A stretch of 32,989 nt of DNA, taken from positions 1-32,989 of the forward strand of contig JAFUIY010000091.1 of NCBI GenBank assembly GCA_017473925.1, read 5' to 3'. The notes under the pieces were generated by a model. That model saw only the letters and a program-made list of their open reading frames with translations, had not been told where the DNA came from and made no database searches. Positions within the stretch are counted from its first letter, which is position 1. Every line of letters begins with the position of its first letter. Below, piece after piece: positions 14,052 through 21,919 of this stretch. This DNA comes from Clostridia bacterium. GTDB lineage: Bacteria > Bacillota > Clostridia > Oscillospirales > Acutalibacteraceae. The position numbers were made by a program, and so were the translations under genes.

Positions 14052-15785
14052 ATGGCATTAGACGGAATTTATCTTCATCTTCTGAGTGAAGAGCTCAAAG
14101 AGGTTCTTATAGGCTCAAAGGTGGATAAAATACATCAGACACAGAAAACGGAGCTTGTTTTCACCATGAGAACAAGAAACGGCGCATACAGACTGCTTTT
14201 ATCGGCATCAGGCAATGCACCGAGGCTTCATCTCACAACACATCAGATTGAAAATCCCCCCAAACCTCCCATGCTCTGTATGCTTCTGCGTAAGCATCTG
14301 GGCTCTGCGACACTCCTTGACATCAGGCAGGAGGGGCTCGACAGAATCCTGAGGCTCGTTTTCAGCTCTGTAAATGAACTCGGTGACAGAGTCACAAGAA
14401 CCCTTGTCATAGAGATTATGGCACAGTACAGCAACATCATTCTCCTTGATGAAAATGATATTATAATTGACGCCGTAAAGCGTGTTGACAACACAAAGTC
14501 GTCAGTCCGTGAGGTTCTGCCCTCACTTCCTTATGAGCTTCCCCCGAAGCAGAATAAGCTGAGTATCATTGACGACACTCCCGAGGATATTCTTACATCT
14601 ATCACAAGCAAAAACACAAAGCTTAACAATGCAATTCTCTCTTCAATGGAGGGTATGTCGCCCGTGCTTTGCCGAGAGATAGCATTCAGAACAGCAGGTA
14701 TTGATGCTGTTGCAGATGAGCTTTCAGACAATCAGAAGGTAAAGCTTGCATTTGAACTCGAAATGCTTAAAAATACGGTGCTTCACAGAACGGTTTCTCC
14801 CAATGCCGTTGCTGATACAGAGGGAAAGCTCCTTGATTTTTCCTTTGTTCCTATTACTCAGTACGGCTCGGCAGCGCAGTATCTGTCTTATGAATCACTT
14901 TCCGAAACTCTTGAAAGGTTTTATTTTGAGCGTGAACGCCTTGCAAGAACAAAGTCAAAGGCGGAGGACCTTTTCAAGAATATAAACAATCTCATTGAAC
15001 GCCTTGCAAAGAAAATCAGCAATCAGATGGCTGAGCTTGAGGAATGCAAGGACAGGGAAGAGAAGAAGATTTTTGCAGAGCTTATCAACGCAAATCTCTA
15101 CAGACTCGGCAAGGGCAGTAGTTTCTATGAGCTTGAAAATTATTATGATGACTATAAGACCGTGAAAATCCCCGTAAAGCCCGAGCTTACTCCCACGGAG
15201 AATGCACAGAGATATTATAAGGAATACAGAAAACTGAGAACAGCCGAAGAAATGCTGACAAAGCTCATTGCAGAGGGCAGGGAGGAGCTTGTTTATCTGC
15301 GAACAGTTCTCGATGAGCTCAGCCGTGCCGAAACTGAAAGAGAAATCAGCGAAATCCGTCAGGAGCTTTCCGAAGGCGGTTTTGTGAAGCAGAAGAATCA
15401 GGGCAGAGTCAAGAAAAGTACACCTATGCCTCCCCTTGAATTCGATGCTCCCGACGGCTTTAAGGTTTATGTGGGCAGGAACAACATTCAGAACGACAAG
15501 CTGTCGCTGAAAACTGCGATGAAGTCGGATTTATGGTTCCATATCCAGAAAGCCCCCGGCTCACATGTCATTCTCTCCCTTGAGGGCAGAGAGCCTACGG
15601 AAAATGCAATGGAATTTGCTGCAAAAACGGCAGCCTATTACAGCTCAGGCAGGGAAGCGGGAGCCGTTGAGGTTGACTATACAGAGGTCAGGAACCTGAA
15701 AAAGCCTGTGGGTTCAAAACCCGGCTTTGTTATATATCATGTTTATAATTCAGTGTTGGTAAAACCCGAAAACCCCGAAAAATAA
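14052..15785 (+). CDS. rqcH: Ribosome quality-control protein RqcH (NFACT family)
   Basis: The product has 577 residues, normal for RqcH, the bacterial Rqc2/NEMF homologue that binds stalled 50S subunits and directs C-terminal alanine tailing. The order is an NFACT-N domain with GLDRILRLVF (Asp97-Arg98, the pair shown to be needed for tRNA(Ala) recruitment in Bacillus), a long charged coiled coil at about 290-440, and a C-terminal NFACT-R domain from about 460 (YVGRNNIQNDKLSLK, DLWFHIQKAPGSHVIL). The ATG directly follows the NIF3 stop codon, indicating translational coupling. Older annotations call this a fibronectin-binding protein. Confidence 0.95.
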   Translation: MALDGIYLHLLSEELKEVLIGSKVDKIHQTQKTELVFTMRTRNGAYRLLLSASGNAPRLHLTTHQIENPPKPPMLCMLLRKHLGSATLLDIRQEGLDRILRLVFSSVNELGDRVTRTLVIEIMAQYSNIILLDENDIIIDAVKRVDNTKSSVREVLPSLPYELPPKQNKLSIIDDTPEDILTSITSKNTKLNNAILSSMEGMSPVLCREIAFRTAGIDAVADELSDNQKVKLAFELEMLKNTVLHRTVSPNAVADTEGKLLDFSFVPITQYGSAAQYLSYESLSETLERFYFERERLARTKSKAEDLFKNINNLIERLAKKISNQMAELEECKDREEKKIFAELINANLYRLGKGSSFYELENYYDDYKTVKIPVKPELTPTENAQRYYKEYRKLRTAEEMLTKLIAEGREELVYLRTVLDELSRAETEREISEIRQELSEGGFVKQKNQGRVKKSTPMPPLEFDAPDGFKVYVGRNNIQNDKLSLKTAMKSDLWFHIQKAPGSHVILSLEGREPTENAMEFAAKTAAYYSSGREAGAVEVDYTEVRNLKKPVGSKPGFVIYHVYNSVLVKPENPEK

Positions 15786-15800
15786 AAAGAGGTGGAAGAA

Positions 15801-18347
15801 ATGTCAAAATGCAGAAAGGTCATTACAGCTGTAGCTGTTATTCTCGCAGTTATCATCGCATTTCCGTTATATATGGGTATATCGGCAGGTCTGCTTATGC
15901 CGACAGTCCGGTTTGATGCGGAAAGCCTTACAGGTGAGGTCACAAACGGTGCATCGGGCTATCTTTACGGCATTGCAGAAGACGGTGTACCGTCACACAA
16001 TATGGTCGAAAGTCTTGATGTTTCTTCCGTTTCGGCAAAAACTCAGGGCGGTCTTCAGCACCCCATCGGTGAAGTCGGGGATGTTGCACCGTCACTTCTG
16101 AGAACAGGTCATTGCGACTATATTGTCGTTTATCTTCAGGATATGTTCTCCACATGGTATTATGAGGATGCAAACATCACAGAAATGAAGAAAAACGGCA
16201 CTTATGACTGGAAGGAATTCCTTACAGGTACATATTTTCCCCTTGTTGAACAGTCAATAAATGAAATGAAAGACACCGATTATGCCGACAAGCTTGTTTA
16301 CTGCATTTTCAATGAATGCGACAACGGTGTGTGGTTCGGTGAATGGGTAAAAGACGGCGAAAACGGCTGGAATGACTGGAATGAGCAGGGCAGAAAGAAT
16401 TTCTATGAAGCCTGGAAAATGACTTATGATTATGTCAGAAAGCTTGACCCTGATGCAGTTATCGGCGGTCCCGGTTACTATGAATACAGCTCATGGAAAA
16501 CAGATGAATTCCTGAAATTTACATCGGAAAACAACTGTAATCCTGATGTGATTATCTATCACGAGCTTGGTGACCGTTCAATCTATGACTGGGAAGCTAA
16601 TGTAAAGGACCTTTATTCAATCGAAGAAAAGTATTCTGTCAGCACAGGTACACCCATAATCATAACAGAATACGGCAGAATGCAGGATAACGGTAACCCC
16701 TGCACAATGCTCAAGTACATAGTCCGTACGGAAAACACAAAGGTCTATTCAAATCAGGCATACTGGCTCTTCGCAGACAATCTCTGCAGTACATGTGCCG
16801 ATTACAACACACCCAACTCTGCATGGTGGGTTTACAGATGGTACACAAGCATGCAGGGACAGACAATGTCGAGTGAAATTGACGATATTCTGCACTCTGA
16901 CCTCGGCAAAGCCGTGAAAGAGAAAAGGGAGCTCCGTTATCAGCAGTTTATGGGGCTTGGCACAATCACAGATGAAAAGGATAATCTCAGTATTCTTGTT
17001 TCAGGTGCCGATTATAAGGGCAGAGTGCTTGTTGAAAATCTTAAGGATACTGCACTTTACGGCAAGGATGTGGAAGTTAAGGTTGAGGCTGTCACTTATC
17101 AGGGTATTCTCGGCAAGGTTTATGAGCCTGAAATCGTGAAGATTTACTCCGAAAAATGCGGAAAGAATCTGTCTGTTTCTCTCGATATGGATGACGACAC
17201 CGCATACCGTATAACCGTGACACCTGCCGTAATGACAGAGGACTTTGAAAATGACAATCTCTGGGTAAGATTCGAAGCGGAGCACGGCACTCTGCTCGGT
17301 GATGCATACACATATGACAGCGCTTATGCCACAACGGGTGAAGTAAACGGTATGGTCGGCGGTATGGAAAAAGAGGGCGACGGCGTTGAAATAAAAATTA
17401 ATGTGCCCGAAGACGGACATTATCAGTTCAGAATAATTTACGGCAAGGCAAATGACGGTCAGACAAGTGCTGACAGAGTCAGTGCAGAAGTGAAATTTAC
17501 ACTTGACGGTGAAGAAAGTGTGCTTTTACTCCCCAACACAATAAGAAGTGAAATCACAGGCACTCTTGACCTTGAAAAGGAGCTTACAAAGGGTGAACAT
17601 ACTCTGAAATTCTCCCATAAAAACGGCACAAGTGTCCTTGACAGCGTTCTTGTCAGAAAAGCTGAGGAGAGAACTTCCGTCTACTTTGAAGAGGATGACG
17701 ACAGAGAAAACTCATATCTTGCAGTTGCACCCTATGACGGATACTTCACTCTCTTTACATCATCTGAGGGTATGTATGATATTGACGGCGCTCAGGTGAA
17801 TATTGAATCCGATGACACGGCAGTTTATCTCAGACGGGGTATCAACTACATACAAGCCCCAGAAAAGCTGCTTCTGAATATTCTTGTCACCGATAAAAAA
17901 GGACAGTCGATTGTCCTTGAAACGGATTCTGCAGTTCTTTCAGAGGGTGCAGAAGTTAAAAAGAATGATTTTGCAGGAATAAGTTATATAACAGGTATTT
18001 CGTCAGAGGGCGGAAAGGCTGAATATAAAATAAATGCACCCGAAAAGGGCACATACAAGCTCACAATAGCCTATTCAAACAACCGTGAAAACGGTGTGCA
18101 TTCCTATAATGTCGACCTTGTTGAGGACTTTATCACAATCTCCGTAAACGGTGAAAAGAGTGAGAATCTCTACTGCAGAAATACCTATTCTCACGATACA
18201 TACACAACCGTCACAACAAATATAAGCCTTGAAAAAGGGGAGAATATTCTCACATTCTCAAATGACGGTGCAAACAAATTCAATAACGGCACAACCTTTG
18301 CACCCGATATTTCAACAGTTTTCGTAAATGCAGTAAGCGTTAACTGA
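15801..18347 (+). CDS. Exported clan GH-A-like glycoside hydrolase with CBM-like tails
   Basis: The product has 848 residues. An N-terminal signal anchor (about 6-32) is followed by a TIM-barrel-like region holding the paired acid motifs of clan GH-A: YCIFNECDNGVWF (Glu about 172, acid/base) and IIITEYGR (Glu about 290, nucleophile). Family 39 or a related family fits best, but I cannot fix it. Two beta-sandwich modules follow, one opening WVRFEAEHGTLLG (about 488-619) and one at about 721-848; both resemble CBM35/CBM6-type carbohydrate-binding modules. No dockerin or sortase motif is present. ATG 15801 is chosen over GTG 15792 because GAGGTGG (15789-15795) is its ribosome site and overlaps that GTG. 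The substrate is unknown. Confidence 0.8.
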   Translation: MSKCRKVITAVAVILAVIIAFPLYMGISAGLLMPTVRFDAESLTGEVTNGASGYLYGIAEDGVPSHNMVESLDVSSVSAKTQGGLQHPIGEVGDVAPSLLRTGHCDYIVVYLQDMFSTWYYEDANITEMKKNGTYDWKEFLTGTYFPLVEQSINEMKDTDYADKLVYCIFNECDNGVWFGEWVKDGENGWNDWNEQGRKNFYEAWKMTYDYVRKLDPDAVIGGPGYYEYSSWKTDEFLKFTSENNCNPDVIIYHELGDRSIYDWEANVKDLYSIEEKYSVSTGTPIIITEYGRMQDNGNPCTMLKYIVRTENTKVYSNQAYWLFADNLCSTCADYNTPNSAWWVYRWYTSMQGQTMSSEIDDILHSDLGKAVKEKRELRYQQFMGLGTITDEKDNLSILVSGADYKGRVLVENLKDTALYGKDVEVKVEAVTYQGILGKVYEPEIVKIYSEKCGKNLSVSLDMDDDTAYRITVTPAVMTEDFENDNLWVRFEAEHGTLLGDAYTYDSAYATTGEVNGMVGGMEKEGDGVEIKINVPEDGHYQFRIIYGKANDGQTSADRVSAEVKFTLDGEESVLLLPNTIRSEITGTLDLEKELTKGEHTLKFSHKNGTSVLDSVLVRKAEERTSVYFEEDDDRENSYLAVAPYDGYFTLFTSSEGMYDIDGAQVNIESDDTAVYLRRGINYIQAPEKLLLNILVTDKKGQSIVLETDSAVLSEGAEVKKNDFAGISYITGISSEGGKAEYKINAPEKGTYKLTIAYSNNRENGVHSYNVDLVEDFITISVNGEKSENLYCRNTYSHDTYTTVTTNISLEKGENILTFSNDGANKFNNGTTFAPDISTVFVNAVSVN

Positions 18348-18422
18348 TAATTTACAAAATAATCAGCATTTGTATTGAATATTCCTTTTTTGGATGATAA
18401 AATACAGACAGGAGGTTTTGTT

Positions 18423-20093
18423 ATGGATATTTTCAGAATTTTTATGTCACTTATAATGTCATTCGTTATGCTTATTTCAAACGGCATTACTGCACTTCTC
18501 CCTGCAGATGCTCCTGAGGCAAAGTCCGAAGCAGAGCTTACGGAAATGGCAGATATCTTTGATAAGCATGAACTCAATGATGTGATTTATGTTGTCAGCG
18601 GTCTTTCAAAGGATGAATACACTGCCGTTCAGTCACTTCAGGGACTTGTAAGCAGAGACAAGGCATCCATTTTCATTAATTACGGACACAGCTCATCGGC
18701 AGAGCTTGCTGAATTCGCAAAAAAAGGCTGCATACTTCTGTATACCGATGAAAACGGTGCAAAATGGAACCTTGAAAGCCTTGTTACCCGTTTTGCAGAA
18801 TACATAAACAACAACAGCTATGTTCTTTATACATCTGTTGATGTGACAGAGCAGATCAATATGGCATTCAACTATACAACAGTTTACGGATGCCTTGCAG
18901 TGCCCGAAGCTGTTGAGGACACTGTTAAATCCCTCGGCATGACAAAGGCTTATGACCTGACGGAAAAGGAAATCACTGTTTCTGACCAGCGTGCATTCTA
19001 TGAAGAACACAAGGACGAATTCAGAAAGGATTCACTTGTTCATCTTTATGCAGAGGGCTCGGGTCTTCGTGATTTCGCAGTTCAGCAGAAGATTTTCATC
19101 ACCTTTGCAAAGGATGAGGATTATGTTGCAAGAGCATTCCGTGAGGAGCTTCTCACTGACCTTGAGCCTGCTTCTCCGGTTCTCGGCTGGTGTCAGTACG
19201 AAGTAAAGTTCACAGAGGCTGTTTCAGCATTCGGTCATTATGTTATTCCCTCTGACCACAGCTTCAATATGTCAATACTCAATACCCTTGACTATGGTAC
19301 AACAGACCTCGGCAGTGAAGCTCAGGCACCTGAGCTTGACCCCGACAAGCATTACATTGCAATCGTTTACAGCGACGGCGACAATGCACAGTGGATTTCA
19401 AACGGTTACAGAGAATTCTATACATGGCAGAGCTGCGGACTTGACACTCCCGTCACATGGACATTTGCTCCTCTTATGGATGAGTTCTCACCCGTTGCAG
19501 TGAAGAATGCATCTGAAAACAGAGGCAGCTGCTCATTCATTACAGGCCCCTCAGGTGCAGGCTATGCAAGAATTTCAAAGATGTCTGCTGATGAGCTTGC
19601 AGCATTTTCCGACATGACAGCGGCAACAATGCTCAGAACGGGAATGACAACTGTCACTCTTCTTGACGAGCCTCTGAGTCTTCCGGGATTTGTTTTTGAA
19701 AACAAATTAAGCTATTTTGCAAGATATGATAACATCAACGGCGGTATTCTGCAGATAGACCCCGAAAGATATGAGGGTGGCAAGGGTAAGGTCTTCTTCG
19801 TTGATGACAAGCCCTTTGTAAGTGTCCGTCTTTCACTCTGGCATCCCTCGGGTAATGCATCAGAAGTCACAACCGAATGGCTCGACGAACAGGCAGCAGT
19901 TGTCAACAGCTTCTCTGCAGATATCAATTCAATCAGCGGTTATTCCGTAATCAATGTCCATCCCTGGACTGTGGGACCCGATGATCTGGCATACTTTGTA
20001 AGTCAGCTTGACAGCGATATTGAAGTTATTTCAGCAGATGAGCTCATTTCTGCCGTAACAAAGAATGTTCCCCACGAAACAGCAAAGCCGTAA
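18423..20093 (+). CDS. Exported GxGYxYP-domain putative glycoside hydrolase
   Basis: The product has 556 residues with an N-terminal hydrophobic segment (IFMSLIMSFVMLISNGITALL) that serves as signal peptide or anchor. The C-terminal half carries the GxGYxYP-family hallmarks: YSDGDNAQWISN (about 317) and GPSGAGYARISK (about 374-385), then WLDEQ and INVHPWTVGPDDL. The N-terminal half (GLSKDEYTAVQSLQGLVSRD) matches the domain usually paired with it. The family is a putative glycoside hydrolase with no firmly known substrate. ATG 18423 has GGAGG at 18411-18415. It lies 75 bases after the clan-A hydrolase with no clear terminator between, so the two are likely expressed together. Confidence 0.83.
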   Translation: MDIFRIFMSLIMSFVMLISNGITALLPADAPEAKSEAELTEMADIFDKHELNDVIYVVSGLSKDEYTAVQSLQGLVSRDKASIFINYGHSSSAELAEFAKKGCILLYTDENGAKWNLESLVTRFAEYINNNSYVLYTSVDVTEQINMAFNYTTVYGCLAVPEAVEDTVKSLGMTKAYDLTEKEITVSDQRAFYEEHKDEFRKDSLVHLYAEGSGLRDFAVQQKIFITFAKDEDYVARAFREELLTDLEPASPVLGWCQYEVKFTEAVSAFGHYVIPSDHSFNMSILNTLDYGTTDLGSEAQAPELDPDKHYIAIVYSDGDNAQWISNGYREFYTWQSCGLDTPVTWTFAPLMDEFSPVAVKNASENRGSCSFITGPSGAGYARISKMSADELAAFSDMTAATMLRTGMTTVTLLDEPLSLPGFVFENKLSYFARYDNINGGILQIDPERYEGGKGKVFFVDDKPFVSVRLSLWHPSGNASEVTTEWLDEQAAVVNSFSADINSISGYSVINVHPWTVGPDDLAYFVSQLDSDIEVISADELISAVTKNVPHETAKP

Positions 20094-20110
20094 ATTGACG
20101 TATAATAAAA

Positions 20111-20150
20111 GGATGTAAGCCTGAAAACAAGGTTTACATCCTCTTTTATT
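20111..20150. terminator. Bidirectional terminator between convergent genes
   Basis: A 12-bp stem with one mismatch (GGATGTAAGCCT / AGGTTTACATCC) is flanked by TCTTTTATTG on the right and, on the minus strand, by TTTTATTAT. It serves both the GxGYxYP gene and the YitT gene. Confidence 0.85.
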
Positions 20151-20157
20151 GTTTGTT

Positions 20158-21054
20158 TTATTTTTTCTGTTCTCCGCCGAAAACATCGGCAACCTCACTG
20201 ATTGTAAGGTATGCGTCGGGGTCGATGGTGTGAACGATATCCTTCATTTTTGAAATCTGGAATCTGTTTACGACAAAGTAAATCACTGTTTTTTCCTTGT
20301 TGGAGTAGCCTCCTCTTGCGGGGATGTTTGTTGTGCCGTGTTCAAATGCAGCAGAGAGTGCTCCGCTGACCTCATCGGGCTTTTCGGTCACAATCATAAC
20401 ACCCTTTGAACGGTCAAAGCCTTCAACAATAAAGTCAACTGTTTTGAGGGCTGCCGCATTTGTGACAATGGAGTAAAGGGGCAGAATCCAGCTGTTTCTG
20501 ACAAAACCGCATATGATGTAAAGAATGACATTGTAAATCATACAGAAGGTGCCGACGGTTATGTTAAGCTTTTTTGCAAAGATGACAGCCATAACCTCTA
20601 TGCCGTCAATGGCACCGCCGAAACGGATTGTCAGACCGCTTCCGACACCTGAAATGAGACCGCCGAAAATAGCACACAGCAAGAGGTCGTCACCTGCAAG
20701 AGGAGAAGCCATGCTCACATCAATGGGCAGAATATCTGTTATCAGCCATGCACCAAGGGAGTATATACCCACTGCATAAAGGGAGTAAAGAGTAAAGGGG
20801 AGCCCCTGTCTTTTATAGCCCAATATGAAAAGCGGTATGTTGAGAATAAGCAGGAAAACGGAAAGTGTCATCCATTCGGGAGTTATCTGTGAAAGAAGCA
20901 TTGATGTGCCCGAAATCCCGCTGTCATAAAGCTTTACGGGAGCGAGAAAAACTGTAACGCCGAATGAATTGATAAAGCCTGCAACGGTAAGAAGAGGAAA
21001 ATACCACCATCTGATTTTTTTCATTTCCTTAAGAAGCTTATTATTCTTTTTCAT
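20158..21054 (-). CDS. YitT-family membrane protein with DUF2179 domain
   Basis: The product has 298 residues: five or so membrane segments (GFINSFGVTVFLAPVKLYDSG is the typical first helix of the YitT family) followed by a cytoplasmic DUF2179 domain (VMIVTEKPDEVSGALSAAF ... GGYSNKEKTVIYFVVNR). The family is widespread in Firmicutes and its transported substrate, if any, is unknown. The ATG has a strong AAAGGAGG ribosome site. It lies downstream of rpe on the same strand, but a terminator-like hairpin separates them. Confidence 0.9.
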   Translation of the reverse strand: MKKNNKLLKEMKKIRWWYFPLLTVAGFINSFGVTVFLAPVKLYDSGISGTSMLLSQITPEWMTLSVFLLILNIPLFILGYKRQGLPFTLYSLYAVGIYSLGAWLITDILPIDVSMASPLAGDDLLLCAIFGGLISGVGSGLTIRFGGAIDGIEVMAVIFAKKLNITVGTFCMIYNVILYIICGFVRNSWILPLYSIVTNAAALKTVDFIVEGFDRSKGVMIVTEKPDEVSGALSAAFEHGTTNIPARGGYSNKEKTVIYFVVNRFQISKMKDIVHTIDPDAYLTISEVADVFGGEQKK

Positions 21055-21124
21055 AGCAACCTCCTTTTTATATATTATATCATATTCCGGAAAGCATTAC
21101 AACAGCTTAAATTTTTTTGCATAT

Positions 21125-21158
21125 AAAAACAGCCATCGCACAAGCAATGACTGTTTTT
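21125..21158 (-). terminator. Terminator-like hairpin after rpe
   Basis: AAAAACAG (21125-21132) and CTGTTTTT (21151-21158) pair around an 18-base loop that has a partial inner CAT/ATG pairing. On the minus strand an AT-rich tract follows. It lies 14 bases past the rpe stop and is moderately convincing. Confidence 0.55.
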
Positions 21159-21171
21159 GTGAAACTGTGTA

Positions 21172-21819
21172 TTATCCGTGGCTTCTGAGCTTCTCAATGG
21201 CATCCTTTCTGTCCTGTGCCCTGAAGACATAGCTTCCTGCAACAAGGACATCTGCACCGTTTTCCGTTGCCTGAGAAACAGTTTTGTCATCAATTCCGCC
21301 GTCAACCTGAATTCTCATGTCAAGCCCTCTTCTGACAGCTTCTTCACGGATTGCCCTGACCTTAGGCATCATATCAGGCATAAAGGACTGACCGCCGAAG
21401 CCGGGCTCAACTGTCATTACAAGCACCATATAAAGGTCATCAAGATAAGGGAAGACAGCCTCTGCAGGTGTTTTCGGCTTGAGTGAGATTGCGGCTTTTA
21501 TGCCGTGCTTTTTTATTTCTTCGATTGTACCTCTGACATCGTCGGTTGCTTCAATGTGGAATGTGATTATATCAGCCCCCGCAGAAGCAAAATCACCGAT
21601 GTATCTTTTCGGCTCCTCAATCATCAGATGGACATCAAAGGGAAGTGCTGTCTTTCCCCTGAGGCACTTTATGACGGGAGCACCGAGGGTGATATTAGGC
21701 ACAAACATGCCGTCCATGACATCTATATGGACAAGGTCTGCCCCAGCTTTTTCAATTGAAATAACTTCATCTGCAAGGTGTGAAAAATCACTTGCAAGAA
21801 TTGACGGTGAAATGAGCAT
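21172..21819 (-). CDS. rpe: Ribulose-phosphate 3-epimerase
   Basis: The 215-residue TIM-barrel enzyme interconverts ribulose 5-phosphate and xylulose 5-phosphate in the pentose phosphate pathway. Visible motifs are SPSILASDF at the N-terminus, the metal ligands in VHIDVMDGMFVPN and FDVHLMIEEP, the phosphate loop VEPGFGGQSF, and VDGGI with the catalytic Asp. Length is normal and AGGAAGGA precedes the ATG. Outside the usual context with thiamine pyrophosphokinase and RsgA genes, it stands alone here between YitT and a secreted dockerin protein. Confidence 0.96.
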   Translation of the reverse strand: MLISPSILASDFSHLADEVISIEKAGADLVHIDVMDGMFVPNITLGAPVIKCLRGKTALPFDVHLMIEEPKRYIGDFASAGADIITFHIEATDDVRGTIEEIKKHGIKAAISLKPKTPAEAVFPYLDDLYMVLVMTVEPGFGGQSFMPDMMPKVRAIREEAVRRGLDMRIQVDGGIDDKTVSQATENGADVLVAGSYVFRAQDRKDAIEKLRSHG

Positions 21820-21883
21820 GATAATATCCTTCCTGTTACGGTTATATATTTAATATAACACAAAACTGCAGAACGGTCAATAG

Positions 21884-21908
21884 AAAAGGGGATGTAAAAA
21901 ACATCCCC
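21884..21908 (-). terminator. Terminator of the secreted dockerin gene
   Basis: GGGGATGT (21888-21895) and ACATCCCC (21901-21908) form an 8-bp stem with a 5-base loop. On the minus strand it is followed by TTTTCTATTG. It lies 12 bases after the stop of the gene at 21920. Confidence 0.85.
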
Positions 21909-21919
21909 TCCATGATAAA

